Of a stretch of DNA of 64,000 bases, positions 20,013 to 32,070 are shown one piece after another. The notes below the pieces were generated by a model. It was given only the letters and a program-made list of their open reading frames with translations, searched no databases and had not been told where the DNA came from. A program made the translations under genes and the position numbers. Position 1 is the stretch's first letter. The number at the start of each line of letters is the position of its first letter. Source of the DNA: Spiroplasma sp. (GTDB lineage Bacteria > Bacillota_I > Bacilli_A > Mycoplasmatales > VBWQ01). The stretch lies in NCBI GenBank assembly GCA_031119525.1, contig JAVHXO010000002.1, forward strand, positions 1,903-65,902, read 5' to 3'.

Positions 20013-21161
20013 TATAAACTTGGTGATATTTGTAATTATGTAGAAGGCTATGTTAATCCAGAAATTGCAAATGAAGATTATTTTGATTCAACTGGTACAC
20101 CTTGATTAAAAGTTGCTGATTTAATACATGGCTCTAATATTTATTCTACAAAAACTTATCTATCAACTTTAGGTAAATCATTAGCTAAACATGAAAATCA
20201 ATTGTTTAAAAAAGATTCAATTGTTTGATCAAAATCAGGTTCTATTGGTGTTACATCTATTTTAGGAATAGATGCTATGGCTAATAGAGGTATTCTTAAT
20301 ATTAAACCAAATACTAAATATATAAAAAATAAATATTTATTTTATTTTTTATGTAAAAATAAAACTATTTTTTCAAATAAAGGGTTTGGTGCTGTGTTAA
20401 AACACTTTTATGGACCTAATTTAATGAATGAAAAAATAAATTTGCCTTTATTAAAAAAACAACAAAGTATAATTGACATTATTGAACCAATAGAAAAGTT
20501 ATTTTTAAAATATTCAAATTGTGTTAGAATTAATACTTTTGAAAATGTTCAAAGTGACATAAAAAATTTAATTGACATTATTGAACCAATAGAAAAATTA
20601 GAAAATAATATTTATAGACAAATAAATAAAATAAATTTTTTAATAAAAAATATAAAAATAACAAAACAAAAAATTAAATTATCAGATATATTGGAACCAA
20701 TCAAAAATCCTCCTAAAAGACTAGAACAAGCATCGGCAAAAGTATTGATGAAAAATACAACACTAATATCAAGTTTAGAAAAAAAAGGAACCTATAATAC
20801 AAATTCATTTTTTTGTCCTAAAGAAACATTTTTATTTTGCTCAATAAGAACATATTTACAAAAATATTGTATTTTGCCTATTGATGCAGATGTAAATGGA
20901 ACACTTTATCAATTTAAAATAAAAAGAAATTTTACAAGTCTCTTAAATGCCTTGCAAAATAAAGAATTTTGACAAAAAACTAATTTATTAAGTACAGGTA
21001 CAAAAATGCCAAAAATATCACAAAAAGATTTTTTAAATATAAAAATAAATAAAACTACATTTGAAATAAAAAATTTAACAAAACTATTAGTAATTCAAAA
21101 TAAAGTTTTAATAAAATTAGATAAATTAAAAGAAAATTTAATTTACCTCCTAATAAAATAG
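20004..21161 (+). CDS. hsdS: Type I restriction specificity subunit HsdS, expressed copy
   Basis: HsdS chooses the DNA sequence cut and methylated by the HsdRMS complex. The protein has 385 residues: first target-recognition domain about 1-155 (MAIYKLGDICNYVEG), the hinge IIDIIEPIEK, a second in-phase copy of the hinge 33 residues later, then the second domain to the end (NLIYLLIK). Two TGA=Trp codons occur early. A strong AAAGGAGG site precedes ATG 20004. It converges on hsdM with 8 bases between the stops, so it is transcribed separately. The duplicated hinge would lengthen the helical spacer between the two domains, which in type I enzymes can change the length of the non-specific gap in the target. 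Confidence 0.92.
20469..20596 (+). repeat. Inverted repeat IR2, two direct copies in expressed hsdS
   Basis: Copy one at 20469-20497 and copy two at 20570-20596 are identical over at least 27 bases and lie 99 bases apart, in phase. Both are inverted with respect to 18801-18829 in the silent cassette (one mismatch). They encode the hinge motif EPIEK. Confidence 0.85.
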
Positions 21162-21169
21162 AAAAAGCA

Positions 21170-22705
21170 CTAGGCTTCTTCACCATCATCTTGGAAGTCC
21201 AGTGCTTTTTGAATTGCATCTTCTACTTTAGGAGCTAAATCATTAAATTCTTTTAATAAAGTTGAAATTTCAGTTGACAATTTTTTAATTTCTTTTTTAA
21301 CTTGTTCTTTATCAATTTTTTCTTCTTTGGAACCAACATAACGTCCTGGAACAAAAGAAAAATCATTTTCAATTAAATCTTCTTTAGCAATTGATTTAGC
21401 AAAACCAATCTCTTCAACTATTTCACCAGCTTCATGTTGATCAAAAAGATTAACAATTCGATCAATATCTGATTTTTGTAATTCTCTTAATTTTTTAGAA
21501 ATCATCCGACCTTCAATTGTTGAAGCAGAAATCATTAAAACTTTATCCGTTTTTTTATTATTGTTAAAAAATCAAACACAAGCAGGAATACCGGTTGTAT
21601 AAAATAATTTATCTGGTAACTCAACAATTGCGTCAATTTTATTTGCTGCAATTAAATTCTTTCTAATTGCTAATTCATCTTTTTGCGATGATGATAAAGA
21701 ACCATTAGCCAAAATAACTGCTGCTCGACCATTTGTATTTAATTTAGAAACTATATGTGATAATCAAGCATAATTAGCATTACCTGATGGTGGTACTCCC
21801 CATTTTCATCTAGGATCATCTAATAAAGCATTTTGACCTCATACTTTTAAATTAAAAGGTGGGTTAGCCATAACAAAATCAAATTTTTTATTTTTATGCA
21901 AATCATTAGCAAATGTATCAGCAGAAAGTTCACCCAATACCCCATTGTCATGGGTATCAAATAAAGCAAAACCGTTAAGAACTAAATTTAATTTAGCTAA
22001 TTTTCATGTAACATTATTATATTCTTGCCCAAAAGCAATCATATTTGCAACATCACCATGATGCTCTTTAATATATCTTTTTGATTGTACTAAAATACCA
22101 CCAGTACCACAACAAGGATCATAAATTGTTCCTTTCATTGGTTTTAAAACATTAACCATTAATTGAACAATTGATGTTGGAGTATAAAATTCGCCTCCTT
22201 TTTGTCCTCGATCTCTAAAAAAGTGACCTAAGAAATATTCATAAATTCTACCAATAATATCTTCTTCTTCATTTTGAGAAAAATCTTCATCAGAAAAAAT
22301 TTTAACTACCCCACCAAGTTTTTTTTGATCTAAACCTTCCTTGTTATAATTTTTATTAAAAATACCAACTAACATCTTATTTGTATTTTCTAATTCAATA
22401 AATGCTTCATCTAATTTATTTCCAATATCTGGAGTATTAGCAAACGTCATAATATAATCTCAAGATGCTTTTTCAGTAACTTTAAATGTCTTATATGTAT
22501 AATATAATTCTTCAGGTTCTAATAAATCTTCTGTTATCTCGTCAAGTGCTATTTGTTTTAAAGCCACTTTATAACGATCAGAAATATATTTTAAAGATAA
22601 TATACCTAAAATAATGTGCATATATTCTTCAGCGGACATATTACCTCTTAAAGTATCTGCTGCCAACCAAAGTTTTGATTCAATTTCATTAATATTTTTT
22701 GCCAT
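21170..22705 (-). CDS. hsdM: Type I restriction-modification methyltransferase HsdM
   Basis: N6-adenine methyltransferase subunit, 511 residues. The N-terminal helical domain (about 1-150) is followed by FFRDRGQKGGEFYTPTSIV, the SAM motif DPCCGTGGILVQ and the catalytic NPPF (in FVMANPPFN). The C-terminal helical region pairs with HsdS. Several TGA=Trp codons fragment it under the standard code. It starts 2 bases after the hsdR stop, so the two are co-transcribed. Confidence 0.96.
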
Positions 22706-22707
22706 TT

Positions 22708-25700
22708 TTAATCATCCCTTCTAAAAAATTCTTTGTCAATTTTAATTTCTCTTGTTAGTTGATCAACTAAAATTCCTGAAACACCACCTAAATGATCTGG
22801 TGGATAATTATATTTTGTTTTTAATAAAATTTTTAATTTTGTTTTAATTTTTGATCGTACTTGTGGGTTATTTTCATATTGTTCAGTACCACTTTTTTTA
22901 ATTTCATCAACTAATTCTTCAGCTAATCTTCTCAAAACTTCTGAATTTTGATTATTTTTTAAATAATCATCATTTGAAAGAACTTCAAAAAATGCTTGTA
23001 ATTGACGATCTTTAAATTCTAATGGCTTATTTTTTTCATTAACAATATCTTTACTTAATGCTTTTAATAATTCCATAACTTGTTGAATATCTTCTTGTCT
23101 TTGCAAAGCATTAATAATCTCTCTTAACTTATCAGAAGCTTTCTTGGCAAAAACTGGCCTGATATTTTGTAAGATTTTTAGATTTGCTTTAATTGAATGC
23201 TTCATGAATTCAATCGCAACATATGGGGAAGATTTTTCTAATTCTTTAGCTTCTAAAGCTAAAATTTTAGCAACTTCATTAATATTTTTAGAAATTTTTG
23301 TTGCTGAAACAAAAACTTCAGACGTTTTTGAATCAACAGCTCGAGCAATTGCTGCTTTAATTAATGCAATTGTATTTTGTAATTCTTCATCTGTTTGAAT
23401 TGAAGTTGATGAAATAAAAGAATTAATAACTTCAATACATTTAGCTGTCGTTGCTTCTGTTTGATTAATAACTGAATAAGCCATTTTAAAAAATCTTTTT
23501 GTTTTTCTTGCTAAAAGAATAAATTCATTTTTTTTATCAACAACTTCAGCTAAAATTTTATCAACTGCAGAAATAATAAATCGATATTGTTCTTTTGGAT
23601 TTAATAAAATAAATTTATCTAAATCTTTAACATAAGAATCATTAATAATTGCAAAAGCTTCAAGTAATTTTTCTTTTGCTTTATTAACATCTTCAATTGA
23701 AATATCAACAGTTTGTTCTTTACCAGAAGCATAATGTAACAATGCATCTGCTAATAACTTTCAAATCCCAATATAATCAACAATTAACCCATTTTCTTTA
23801 ATTTGTTTAGTAATTTTATCTTCATATGTTCGATTAACTCGAGCAATTGCTTGCATTAAATTATGTCATTTAATAATTTTATCAAGGTAAAGAACATCAA
23901 GATCTGGAACATCATAACCTGTTAATCACATATCAACAACAATTGCAATTTGATACTTAGAATTATCTTTTCTAAATTCTTCAGCCACTTTATTAACATC
24001 TCTTTTAGGAACTATTGCTTTTCACATTTCATCTAAAGTATCTTTATTACTTTCAGTAATAACAAGAATTACTTTATCTTTTAATGAAGGATCGAGTGAA
24101 ATAATTGTTTTATAATACTTAAAAGCTGCTAACCGAGTACTAGCAACAATCATTGCTTTACCATGTAAAACTGCCGATCTTTTCGCTAAATGCCTCAAGA
24201 TATCTGTTGCTTTGGCTCTAATAACATCATCATCTTCTAAAATTTGTTTAAGCCGAACCGATTTTAATAAAGTATCAATTTTTTGTTGTGAAGTAATATC
24301 ATTAAGATTAAGTGTTTTAAGATATTCATTTTGAATAAAATCCATCTCATCTAACTCATCTTGATTTAAATCAAGATTAACTTTTCGCATTTCATAATGA
24401 ATTGGCACAACAGCATTATCAGCAACAGCATCATTCATTGAATAAATATGATTATAATCACCAAAAACTTGCGTAGTTTCTTTATCAAATTTCATTAATG
24501 GTGTACCAGTAAAACCAATAATTTTGGCATTTGGAAAAGCATCACGCATATATCGAGCAAAACCAAATTTATTAATAAATTCTTCGTTTTCTTTTGAAAG
24601 AATCTTTTCACCATCAATGTTATTTTGTGTTCGATGCGCTTCATCAACTAAAATGAATAAATCACCTCTATCTGTTAAAACACTTGCTTCTTCAGTAAAT
24701 TTTTGAACTGTTGAAAAATAAATACCAAAATGTTTTTTATCTTTAAGTTTTTGCTTTAAATCTTTTCTGCTTTCAATTGTTACTGCTTTATTTCGTAAAT
24801 AATCTTCAGCATTTAAAAATCGTTTATGTAATTGTTGGTCTAAAGTATTACGATCTGTAACAACAACAATTGTTGCATTATTTATTTCTTCAATAATTGC
24901 TTTAGCAAGCATGACCATTGTCACTGATTTACCAGAACCTTGAGTATGTCAAACAACTCCACCACGATTATCACCAGCAATTTTTAATTTTGCAATTGTT
25001 TTTATAACAGCTTCAATTTGATGTGGAGCTGCCATATATTTAACAAACGCATTATTTTCAAGAGAATAAAATGAAAAAGTTGTAATAAATTTATAAAAAT
25101 TATCCTTATCAAACAAATACTCTAAGATATCAATTCCATCCTTTGTTTTGAAATTGTTAATAGTATGCATTCTTTTAAAACCTGCTAAACTTGAACCATA
25201 CAACGAAACAATCCGATTAGATAAAAAATTCATAACATTAAAAGCTCATAACTTTGGTAATTGTTGTTTTAATGATTGATTTTGATTAAACGCATCTTCA
25301 AGGTTTTCAGTTGCCAAAGGTGCTTTCAATTCAAAAACTACAACAGGTAAACCATTAATATATAAAACAACATCTGGTACTCGTAATGTACGACCATCAG
25401 AAACTTCTAATTGTCTAATGACTTGATATACATTTTGACTGTTATTTTGGGAAATTAATTTAATTGTTTTATATAATTCAGTTTTTTGATCATAAACTTT
25501 AATTCCTTCAACTAAAAAATCTCAACATTCTTTGTTCATACTAATATAAGTATCATTAATTCTTTTAATTTTATTAATTGCAACAACTGCAATCTCATCA
25601 TCAACATGATTAATTTCTTTAATTTGCTCTTGTAATAAAGAAAAATCAATTACTTCTTGAGTATTATTTCTTTTAATACTAGTAATTTGTTTTCATCCTA

Positions 25701-25779
25701 AAGCATTAAGTTTTTCAACTATTTCTTCTTCAAACCTAAACTCTTTAAGAAACCTTAAATCTTTTTCTACAACGTTCAT
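22708..25779 (-). CDS. hsdR: Type I restriction endonuclease subunit HsdR
   Basis: The motor and nuclease subunit, 1023 residues. The N-terminal PD-(D/E)xK nuclease is visible as VPDVVLYINGLPVVVFELK (near residue 130). The SF2 helicase follows with Walker A HTQGSGKS, the DEAH box (LVDEAHRTQ), FTGTPL, and motif VI-like QAIARVNRTY. The C-terminal 340 residues are helical and contact HsdM. The frame is intact when TGA is read as Trp. It begins at ATG 25779 behind GGAG and leads the hsdR-hsdM transcript. Confidence 0.96.
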
Positions 25780-25983
25780 AATCTCCAAATTCCCTCACAA
25801 TCTTATATACCCTTAATTAAACATCTATCTTTCATAACCTAGATTTAACACTTAACTATTATAAATAGTATAACTTAATACTAAACTTTGCAATTTAATC
25901 AGTGAAAAAAATAATTTGCAAAAACATAATCTTAATATATAATTAATAAACTTAATTTAAAACTATTATCAATGATAAAAAAT

Positions 25984-26003
25984 AAGTCCCTTAGGGCTTT
26001 TTT
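25984..26003. terminator. Orphan hairpin with T-tract
   Basis: AAGTCCC-TTA-GGGCTT followed by T's on the plus strand and by an AT-rich T-tract on the minus strand. It lies between the divergent hsdR and uvrA, where no gene ends. The rest of 25780-26093 holds only AT-rich promoter-like sequence. Confidence 0.5.
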
Positions 26004-26062
26004 ACTGACAATCAAACCAATAATTTAAAAGAAAATAATAATGATAAAGCAGTAAATTTTAG

Positions 26063-26068
26063 TATAAT
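26063..26068 (+). promoter_or_regulatory. -10 element of uvrA
   Basis: A consensus TATAAT stands 25 bases before the uvrA start, with a GGGAGC ribosome site between. The leader would be very short. No clear -35 is seen. Confidence 0.5.
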
Positions 26069-26093
26069 TAACGATATACGGGAGCTAAGAAAG

Positions 26094-28964
26094 ATGAATG
26101 AAAAACAAAACTATATTATTGTTAAAGGTGCCAGAGAACATAATTTAAAAAACATCAACATTAATATTCCCAAAAATAAATTAGTTGTTATTACTGGTGT
26201 TTCAGGTAGTGGTAAATCATCACTAGCTTTTAATACCATTTATGCTGAAGGAAGAAGAAGATATGTTGAATCATTGTCTGCCTATGCCAGACAATTTTTA
26301 GGTAATAGTGAAAAACCTGATGTTGACTCAATTGATGGCTTAGCACCAGCAATCTCAATTGATCAAAAAACAACGAGTACAACCCCAAGATCAACGGTTG
26401 GTACAGTAACAGAAATTTATGATTACTTACGATTACTTTATGCACGAGTTGGAACACCTTATTGTAAGAATGGTCATGGAGTTATCAGCCATCAAACTTT
26501 AAAAGAAATGATCAAACAAATTCAAACACTAAAAGCAAATGCGAGAATTGAAATTTTAGCACCAGTCATTACTAGTAAAAAAGGTAGTCATCAGGAATTG
26601 TTGGCACAATTAAAAAAAGAAAATTACTTACGAGTAAAAATTGATGGCAAAATTTATAACCTAGACGATGAAATTAACTTAGATAAAAATAAACGTCATG
26701 ATATTGATGTTGTTATTGACCGAATTGTTTATCATGATGATGATGAAACAATTTCTCGTATCCATGATGCTTTAGAAGTTGCTTTAAATCAAACTAGTGG
26801 TTTAGCTCGAGTAGCAGTTAGTGACCCCAAAGAAACTTGATTGTTCTCACAAAAGTATGCCTGCAAGGTTTGTGGTTTTGCTTTACCCAATTTAGAACCA
26901 CGATTATTTTCTTTTAATGCCCCTGCGGGTGCTTGTTTTGAATGTAAAGGGATCGGCATGAGATTAGAAGTTGATGAAAATCTCATTATGCCTGAAATGA
27001 AATTATCAATTAATCAAGGTGGGATTGAATACTACAAAAACCTTGTTAATACAACTAATTTAGAATGACAAAAATTAACAGTTTTATGTCATCATTATTT
27101 AATTGATTTAAATCAACCATTAAATACTTTAAGTAAAGAACAAATTAATATCATTATGCGTGGTAGCCAAGAACCAATTAGTTATACTTTAACTTCAGCT
27201 AATGGTCGTAAATATCCAAACCATGACTATATTGAAGGTGTTGCATCAGCGATTGAAAGAAGATATTTAGAAACAACTAGTGATTTTGCCAGAGAATACT
27301 ATCGTAAATTTATGGAGCAAAAGATTTGTATTACTTGTAAGGGTTCAAGATTAAATCAAGATGTTTTAAGTGTCAAAATTAATACTAGTTTAAAACACAA
27401 ACCAATCTTATTAAATATTAGCCAATTAACTAATTTAGATATTGAAGAAAATTTAGAAGCAATTAGCAATATTAAACTATCAGAACACCAACAAGAAATT
27501 GCTCGTTTAGTTCTAGATGAAATTACTAAACGATTAAACTTCTTAATAAATGTTGGTTTAAACTATTTAAACTTAGCACGTAGTGCCCAAACATTATCAG
27601 GTGGTGAATCACAAAGAATTAGATTGGCAACACAAATTGGTGCCCAATTAACTGGCGTCTTATATGTTTTAGATGAACCATCAATTGGTTTACATCAAAG
27701 AGATAATAATAAATTAATTAATACATTAAAAACAATGCGTGATTTGGGAACAACATTATTAGTTGTTGAACATGATGAAGATACAATGTTATCTGCTGAT
27801 TGATTAATTGATGTCGGACCAAAAGCAGGAATTCATGGTGGTAAAATTGTTGCCGAAGGAACGCCAGAACAAGTGATGGAAAATCCGAAATCAATTACTG
27901 GCCAATACTTAATTGGTAAAAAATATATTGAATTACCAAAATCAAGAAGAGCAGGCAATGGCCAAGTATTAGAAGTACAAAATGTTAATGCTAACAATCT
28001 CCACAATTTAGCTGCTAAATTTCCTTTAGGTAAATTTATTTGTGTTACTGGTGTTTCAGGTAGTGGTAAATCAACTTTAGTGAACCAAGTTTTATATAAT
28101 GATCTGCACAAAATCTTAACTAAAAAACAAAAAACAAGTAGCACCATTAAAGGTTATGAAAATATTGATAAAATTATTGCAATATCACAAGACCCAATTG
28201 GTCGAACACCAAGAAGTAACCCAGCAACCTACACATCAGTTTTTGATGATATCCGAGATTTATTTGCTAGTAGCCCCGAAGCTAAAATTCGTGGTTATAC
28301 TAAAAGTCGGTTTTCATTCAATGTTCCTGGCGGTCGTTGTGAAAGATGTAATGGTGATGGTGTTATCAAAATTTCAATGCATTTTCTACCAGATGTTTAT
28401 GTTGCTTGTGAGATTTGTGATGGTAAACGTTATAATAGCGAAACCCTGCAAGTTAAATATAAAGGTAAAAACATCTTTGATGTGTTAGAAATGCCAGTTG
28501 AAGTTGCTTTAGCATTCTTTGCTAATTATCCAAAAATTAATAAAAAACTAACAGTTTTAGAAGAAGTTGGTTTAGGTTATATTAAACTTGGCCAACAAGC
28601 AACTGAATTATCAGGTGGTGAAGCACAAAGAATTAAGTTAGCATCTTACCTACATAAAAAAGCAACTGGTAAAACAATGTATATCCTTGATGAACCAACA
28701 ACTGGTTTACATATTGATGATATTAAAAAATTAATTAAAGTTTTAAATAAGATTGCTGATAATGGTGATACAGTTATTGTCATTGAACATAACTTAGAAG
28801 TTATTAAAGTATCTGATTATATTATTGATTTAGGTCCTGAGGGTGGTAAGTATGGTGGTAAAATTATTGCTACTGGAACACCAGAGCAAGTAATTGCTAA
28901 TGATAAATCATATACTGGCCAGTTTTTAAAACCAATTTTAATTCGTGATCAAAAGAGGAAGTAA
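26094..28964 (+). CDS. uvrA: Excinuclease ABC subunit A
   Basis: DNA damage recognition ATPase of nucleotide excision repair, 956 residues. It has two ABC modules: Walker [10 protein letters not shown] near residue 40 and GVSGSGKST near 650, with signatures [11 protein letters not shown] and [11 protein letters not shown]. Zinc modules include CKVCGF...CFECKG and CERCNGDG...CEICDG. Three TGA=Trp codons split it under the standard code. It stands alone; uvrB is about 10 kb away on the other strand and uvrC is not in the window. Confidence 0.97.
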
Positions 28965-29214
28965 TAATATTGCGATTATTTAAACTAAAATTTAATCCTA
29001 TCTACAAAAAATAATTAATATAAAATTTATATTAATTATCTTGATACCAATTTAATCCCATGTTAATATTAAATTAACTTAGTTGTCTTAAGTTTTTAGC
29101 CGCAAGGCAGACCTAATTAAGGTCATTTTATTGAGTAACTTAGGCTTTTAAAAAGTCTATTGGTAGTTCTCTTGATTAAGAAAACTACATTATATTTAAA
29201 TTTAACTAAAAAAT
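28965..29214. other. Structured intergenic region after uvrA
   Basis: No convincing protein gene. It contains a 14-bp-arm palindrome (29011-29039), a 10-base direct repeat (AATTTAATCC at 28989 and 29049), and four successive hairpins. These are a GCC-GCAA-GGC tetraloop stem (29099-29108), GACCT/AGGTC (29110-29124), AGGCTTT/AAAGTCT (29142-29158) and GTAGTT/AACTAC with an inner TCTT/AAGA (29163-29188). It might encode a small structured RNA; I recognise no known class. Confidence 0.4.
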
Positions 29215-29250
29215 AAAAAGATCTATTTTCACAAAAATAGATCTTTTTTT
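29215..29250. terminator. Bidirectional terminator after fruK
   Basis: A long stem, AAAAGATCTATTTT pairing with AAAATAGATCTTTTT, flanked by A's and T's. It ends the minus-strand fruA-fruK transcript and could also stop transcripts coming from the uvrA side. Confidence 0.9.
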
Positions 29251-29255
29251 AATAA

Positions 29256-30188
29256 CTAACTAATAACTTTAATTTTAATCTGAGATTTCAACTTATTAAC
29301 TAAAGCTAAATCACCAATACCCTGACTAAATGCTGTTGCACCACCAGCTGCTGTAGCAATTTGTAGGCTCGTTTTTGGATCATCCGTTTTAAGATAACTA
29401 CCAATAAAACCAGCCACCATTGAATCACCAGCACCAACGGAATTAACTAGTTTACCACTGGCTGAGTTAGCATAATAACTACCTTTTGATGTCACTAAAA
29501 TGCTACCCTCTTTACCATGACTAATTAAAACATTTTGCGCACCTTGTGCTAACAATTTTTGCCCCAATTGAATTACTGCTTTTTGGTTATCAAATTGATA
29601 ATCAGTATTAAAAATTTCATTCAATTCTGCTAGGTTTGGTTTAATTAACAATGGTCGATATTGTAAGGTTGGCAGTAAATTTGCTTTCGTTGCATCAATT
29701 GCGAAAGCAATTTTTTGTTTAGCACAAACTCCAGCAATTTTTTGGTATAAAGTAGTTGATGTTCCCATAGGAGTTGAACCAGAGATTATTAAAAAGTCAT
29801 CCTTTTTTAATTTTTTTTTCAATCAATTGAGGATTGTTTTTTCATCATCTTTGTTAAGACTAAAACCTAAACAATTTAATTCTGTTTCTTGATTATTAAC
29901 TAAATCTTTAATCTTCAAATTAACTCGCACTTGGCCTTTAACAACAAGGAAGTCACTTTTAATTGTTTGTTCTTTTAAATAATCTTCAAATTGTTGTTGA
30001 TTATCTTTACCAATAAAACCTAAAGCAATATTGTTAACACCTAAATGTTTTAGCATTACTGAAACATTAACACCTTTACCACCAAGAATTTGATATTGGT
30101 CGACAGCTTTATTAGTTGCTGTTAAAGTAAAGTTTTTAACTGATATCATTTGATCAATGGCTGGATTTAAAGTTAATGTATAAATCAT
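29256..30188 (-). CDS. fruK: 1-phosphofructokinase
   Basis: PfkB-family sugar kinase, 310 residues, phosphorylating fructose-1-phosphate to fructose-1,6-bisphosphate. Seen are TLNPAIDQ at the start, GGKGVNVS near residue 38 and the catalytic GAGDSMVAGF near residue 255. One TGA=Trp splits it under the standard code. It follows fruA by 30 bases in one transcript. The related tagatose-6-phosphate kinase is an alternative, but the fruA neighbour favours FruK. Confidence 0.93.
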
Positions 30189-30218
30189 TGCATCATTTAT
30201 CCTTTTTATCTTTTTAGT

Positions 30219-31850
30219 TTACTTTAAAATTAACTTACCTTTTTTAACATCATGCATACGTCAGAATCCCAGCATAGCAGCACTAACTAAAGCACCAACA
30301 AATAAAGCAATTAAGGTAATTGAAATTCCAACACCAATCGAACCGGCAGTTGTTGGCATTTGAAATCAGTTTGTGCCATTATCTTGAATTCCCATTAATG
30401 GGAAAACAAAGATTCCACCATGGGGGGCACTCAAAGTAACGCCAAAACCAGTCATAATAGCACCAGTAACTCCACTACCAATCACAGCAGAAGGAATTAC
30501 CCGTTTTGGATCTTGCGCTGCATAAGGGATTGCACCCTCAGTAATAAAACAAGCAGCCAAGAATCAGTTAGTATTACCACCCTCAACATCTTTTTCAGTT
30601 CAATATTTCTTAAAGATTCTTGTTGATAAAGCAAGGGCCAATGGTGGTGCCATACCTGCAACCATTGAAGCAGCCATAAAGATTGTGCCATTATTACTTG
30701 AACGAATTGATTCAAAAGCAGTATTTGAAGAATCAATTGTTGCAGTACCAAAAACATAAGCTGCCTTATTAATTGGACCACCCATATCAACTGCCATCAT
30801 CACACCAATAATTAAACCTGCCAAAGCACTTAAATTATATTGCGCTAAATATTTTAATCCTAAACCTAAACCATAATTTAAGTATCCTAAAGGAATATTA
30901 ATACCAAACATAATAACACCAGCAGCCAAAGCACTAACAACGGGAATGAAAACAATATCTCGAACACCCCGTAATGCTTTAGGTGATTTTTGTAAACCTT
31001 TTGTTAAGCCAAAAACTACAAAAGCTGCTAAATAAGCACCAATAATTGCACCAAAGAAACCTGAGTTAAAACTAGAAATACTATCAGGGAAAATTCGCCC
31101 TCAAGTATTAGCTCAACCCGTTTTACCAGCTTGATATAACATCTCGGGGGCATTAGCAGCTAAACCACAGACCATACCAGGCAATAAACCTTGTGGTCCA
31201 ACAATTGAATAACAAACATAAGCACCCAAAATTGGGATCATCATTGAGAAAATAACTTTCCCTAAACCTGAAAATCAAGCAGCAACTGAACGAGTAACAC
31301 CAAAGTCACCACCTGAATTACCAGTATCTAATAGGAAACCAATTCCTAAAATAATTCCTCCTGCAACAACAAAAGGTAACATTCGTGAAACTCCACCTAA
31401 TAAGTTTCTTGTAACAAATTTAAAGTTTGAAAATGAAAAATCTACTGCTTCACCATCTTTTGCTGCTTTTTGATTAATTGTTGTTAATTTAACTTTTTCA
31501 CCCAAATAATCTTTAATTAACTTTTTGCTATCAACAATGGCTTCTTTTGTTCCAACTTGCAAAACTTGCTTACCGTTAAAGCGATCAACACCAGTCAAAG
31601 CTTTATCATTAGCAAAAATAATTACTTTAGCATGATCAATATCTTCTGGAGTTAAAACATCTTCATTGCCACTACGACCTTGAGTTTCAACTTTACAACT
31701 CATATTTAATTCTTTTGCCGCTTCAAGAATTTTTTCTTTTGCCATATAAGTATGAGCAATACCAGTTGGACAAGCAGTAATTGCAATTACTTCTGGAAAT
31801 TTTTCAGTTTTTGAGATAACTTTATTGCCAGAATTTTTTTCAATCGCCAT
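30219..31850 (-). CDS. fruA: PTS fructose transporter subunit IIBC
   Basis: Imports and phosphorylates fructose to fructose-1-phosphate; 543 residues. The EIIB domain (about 18-115) holds the phospho-Cys in [16 protein letters not shown] (about 150-540) is a multi-span membrane domain starting [14 protein letters not shown], with [10 protein letters not shown] and SAPHGG further on. There is no EIIA domain, so phosphate must come from an EIIA or HPr-like protein encoded elsewhere. Several TGA=Trp codons. It leads the fruA-fruK operon; no fruR regulator is adjacent. Confidence 0.94.
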
Positions 31851-32070
31851 TCTTATCTCTTTTCTCCTATTCTTTGATCTTAAATATTTAATTTTATATT
31901 ATTAATTACAAAAATTAATTATTAATAACATTAACTTTATCATACCATATAACTATTAAAATAGACAAATTAAAGGATTATCAATAGTTATTTTCAATAT
32001 AAATAAAGAAATCAAGTTTTTTTATTATTTTATCAAGTAACGTCAGCAATATTAACAATTATTACTTTTG

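Noticed and set aside
28156-28488. Second plus-strand frame inside uvrA
   Set aside because: Wholly within the conserved uvrA sequence, which explains the DNA; no separate ribosome site.
29088-29124. SRP RNA (4.5S) in the structured gap after uvrA
   Set aside because: The conserved GGAA/GCAG helix 8 sequence is absent.
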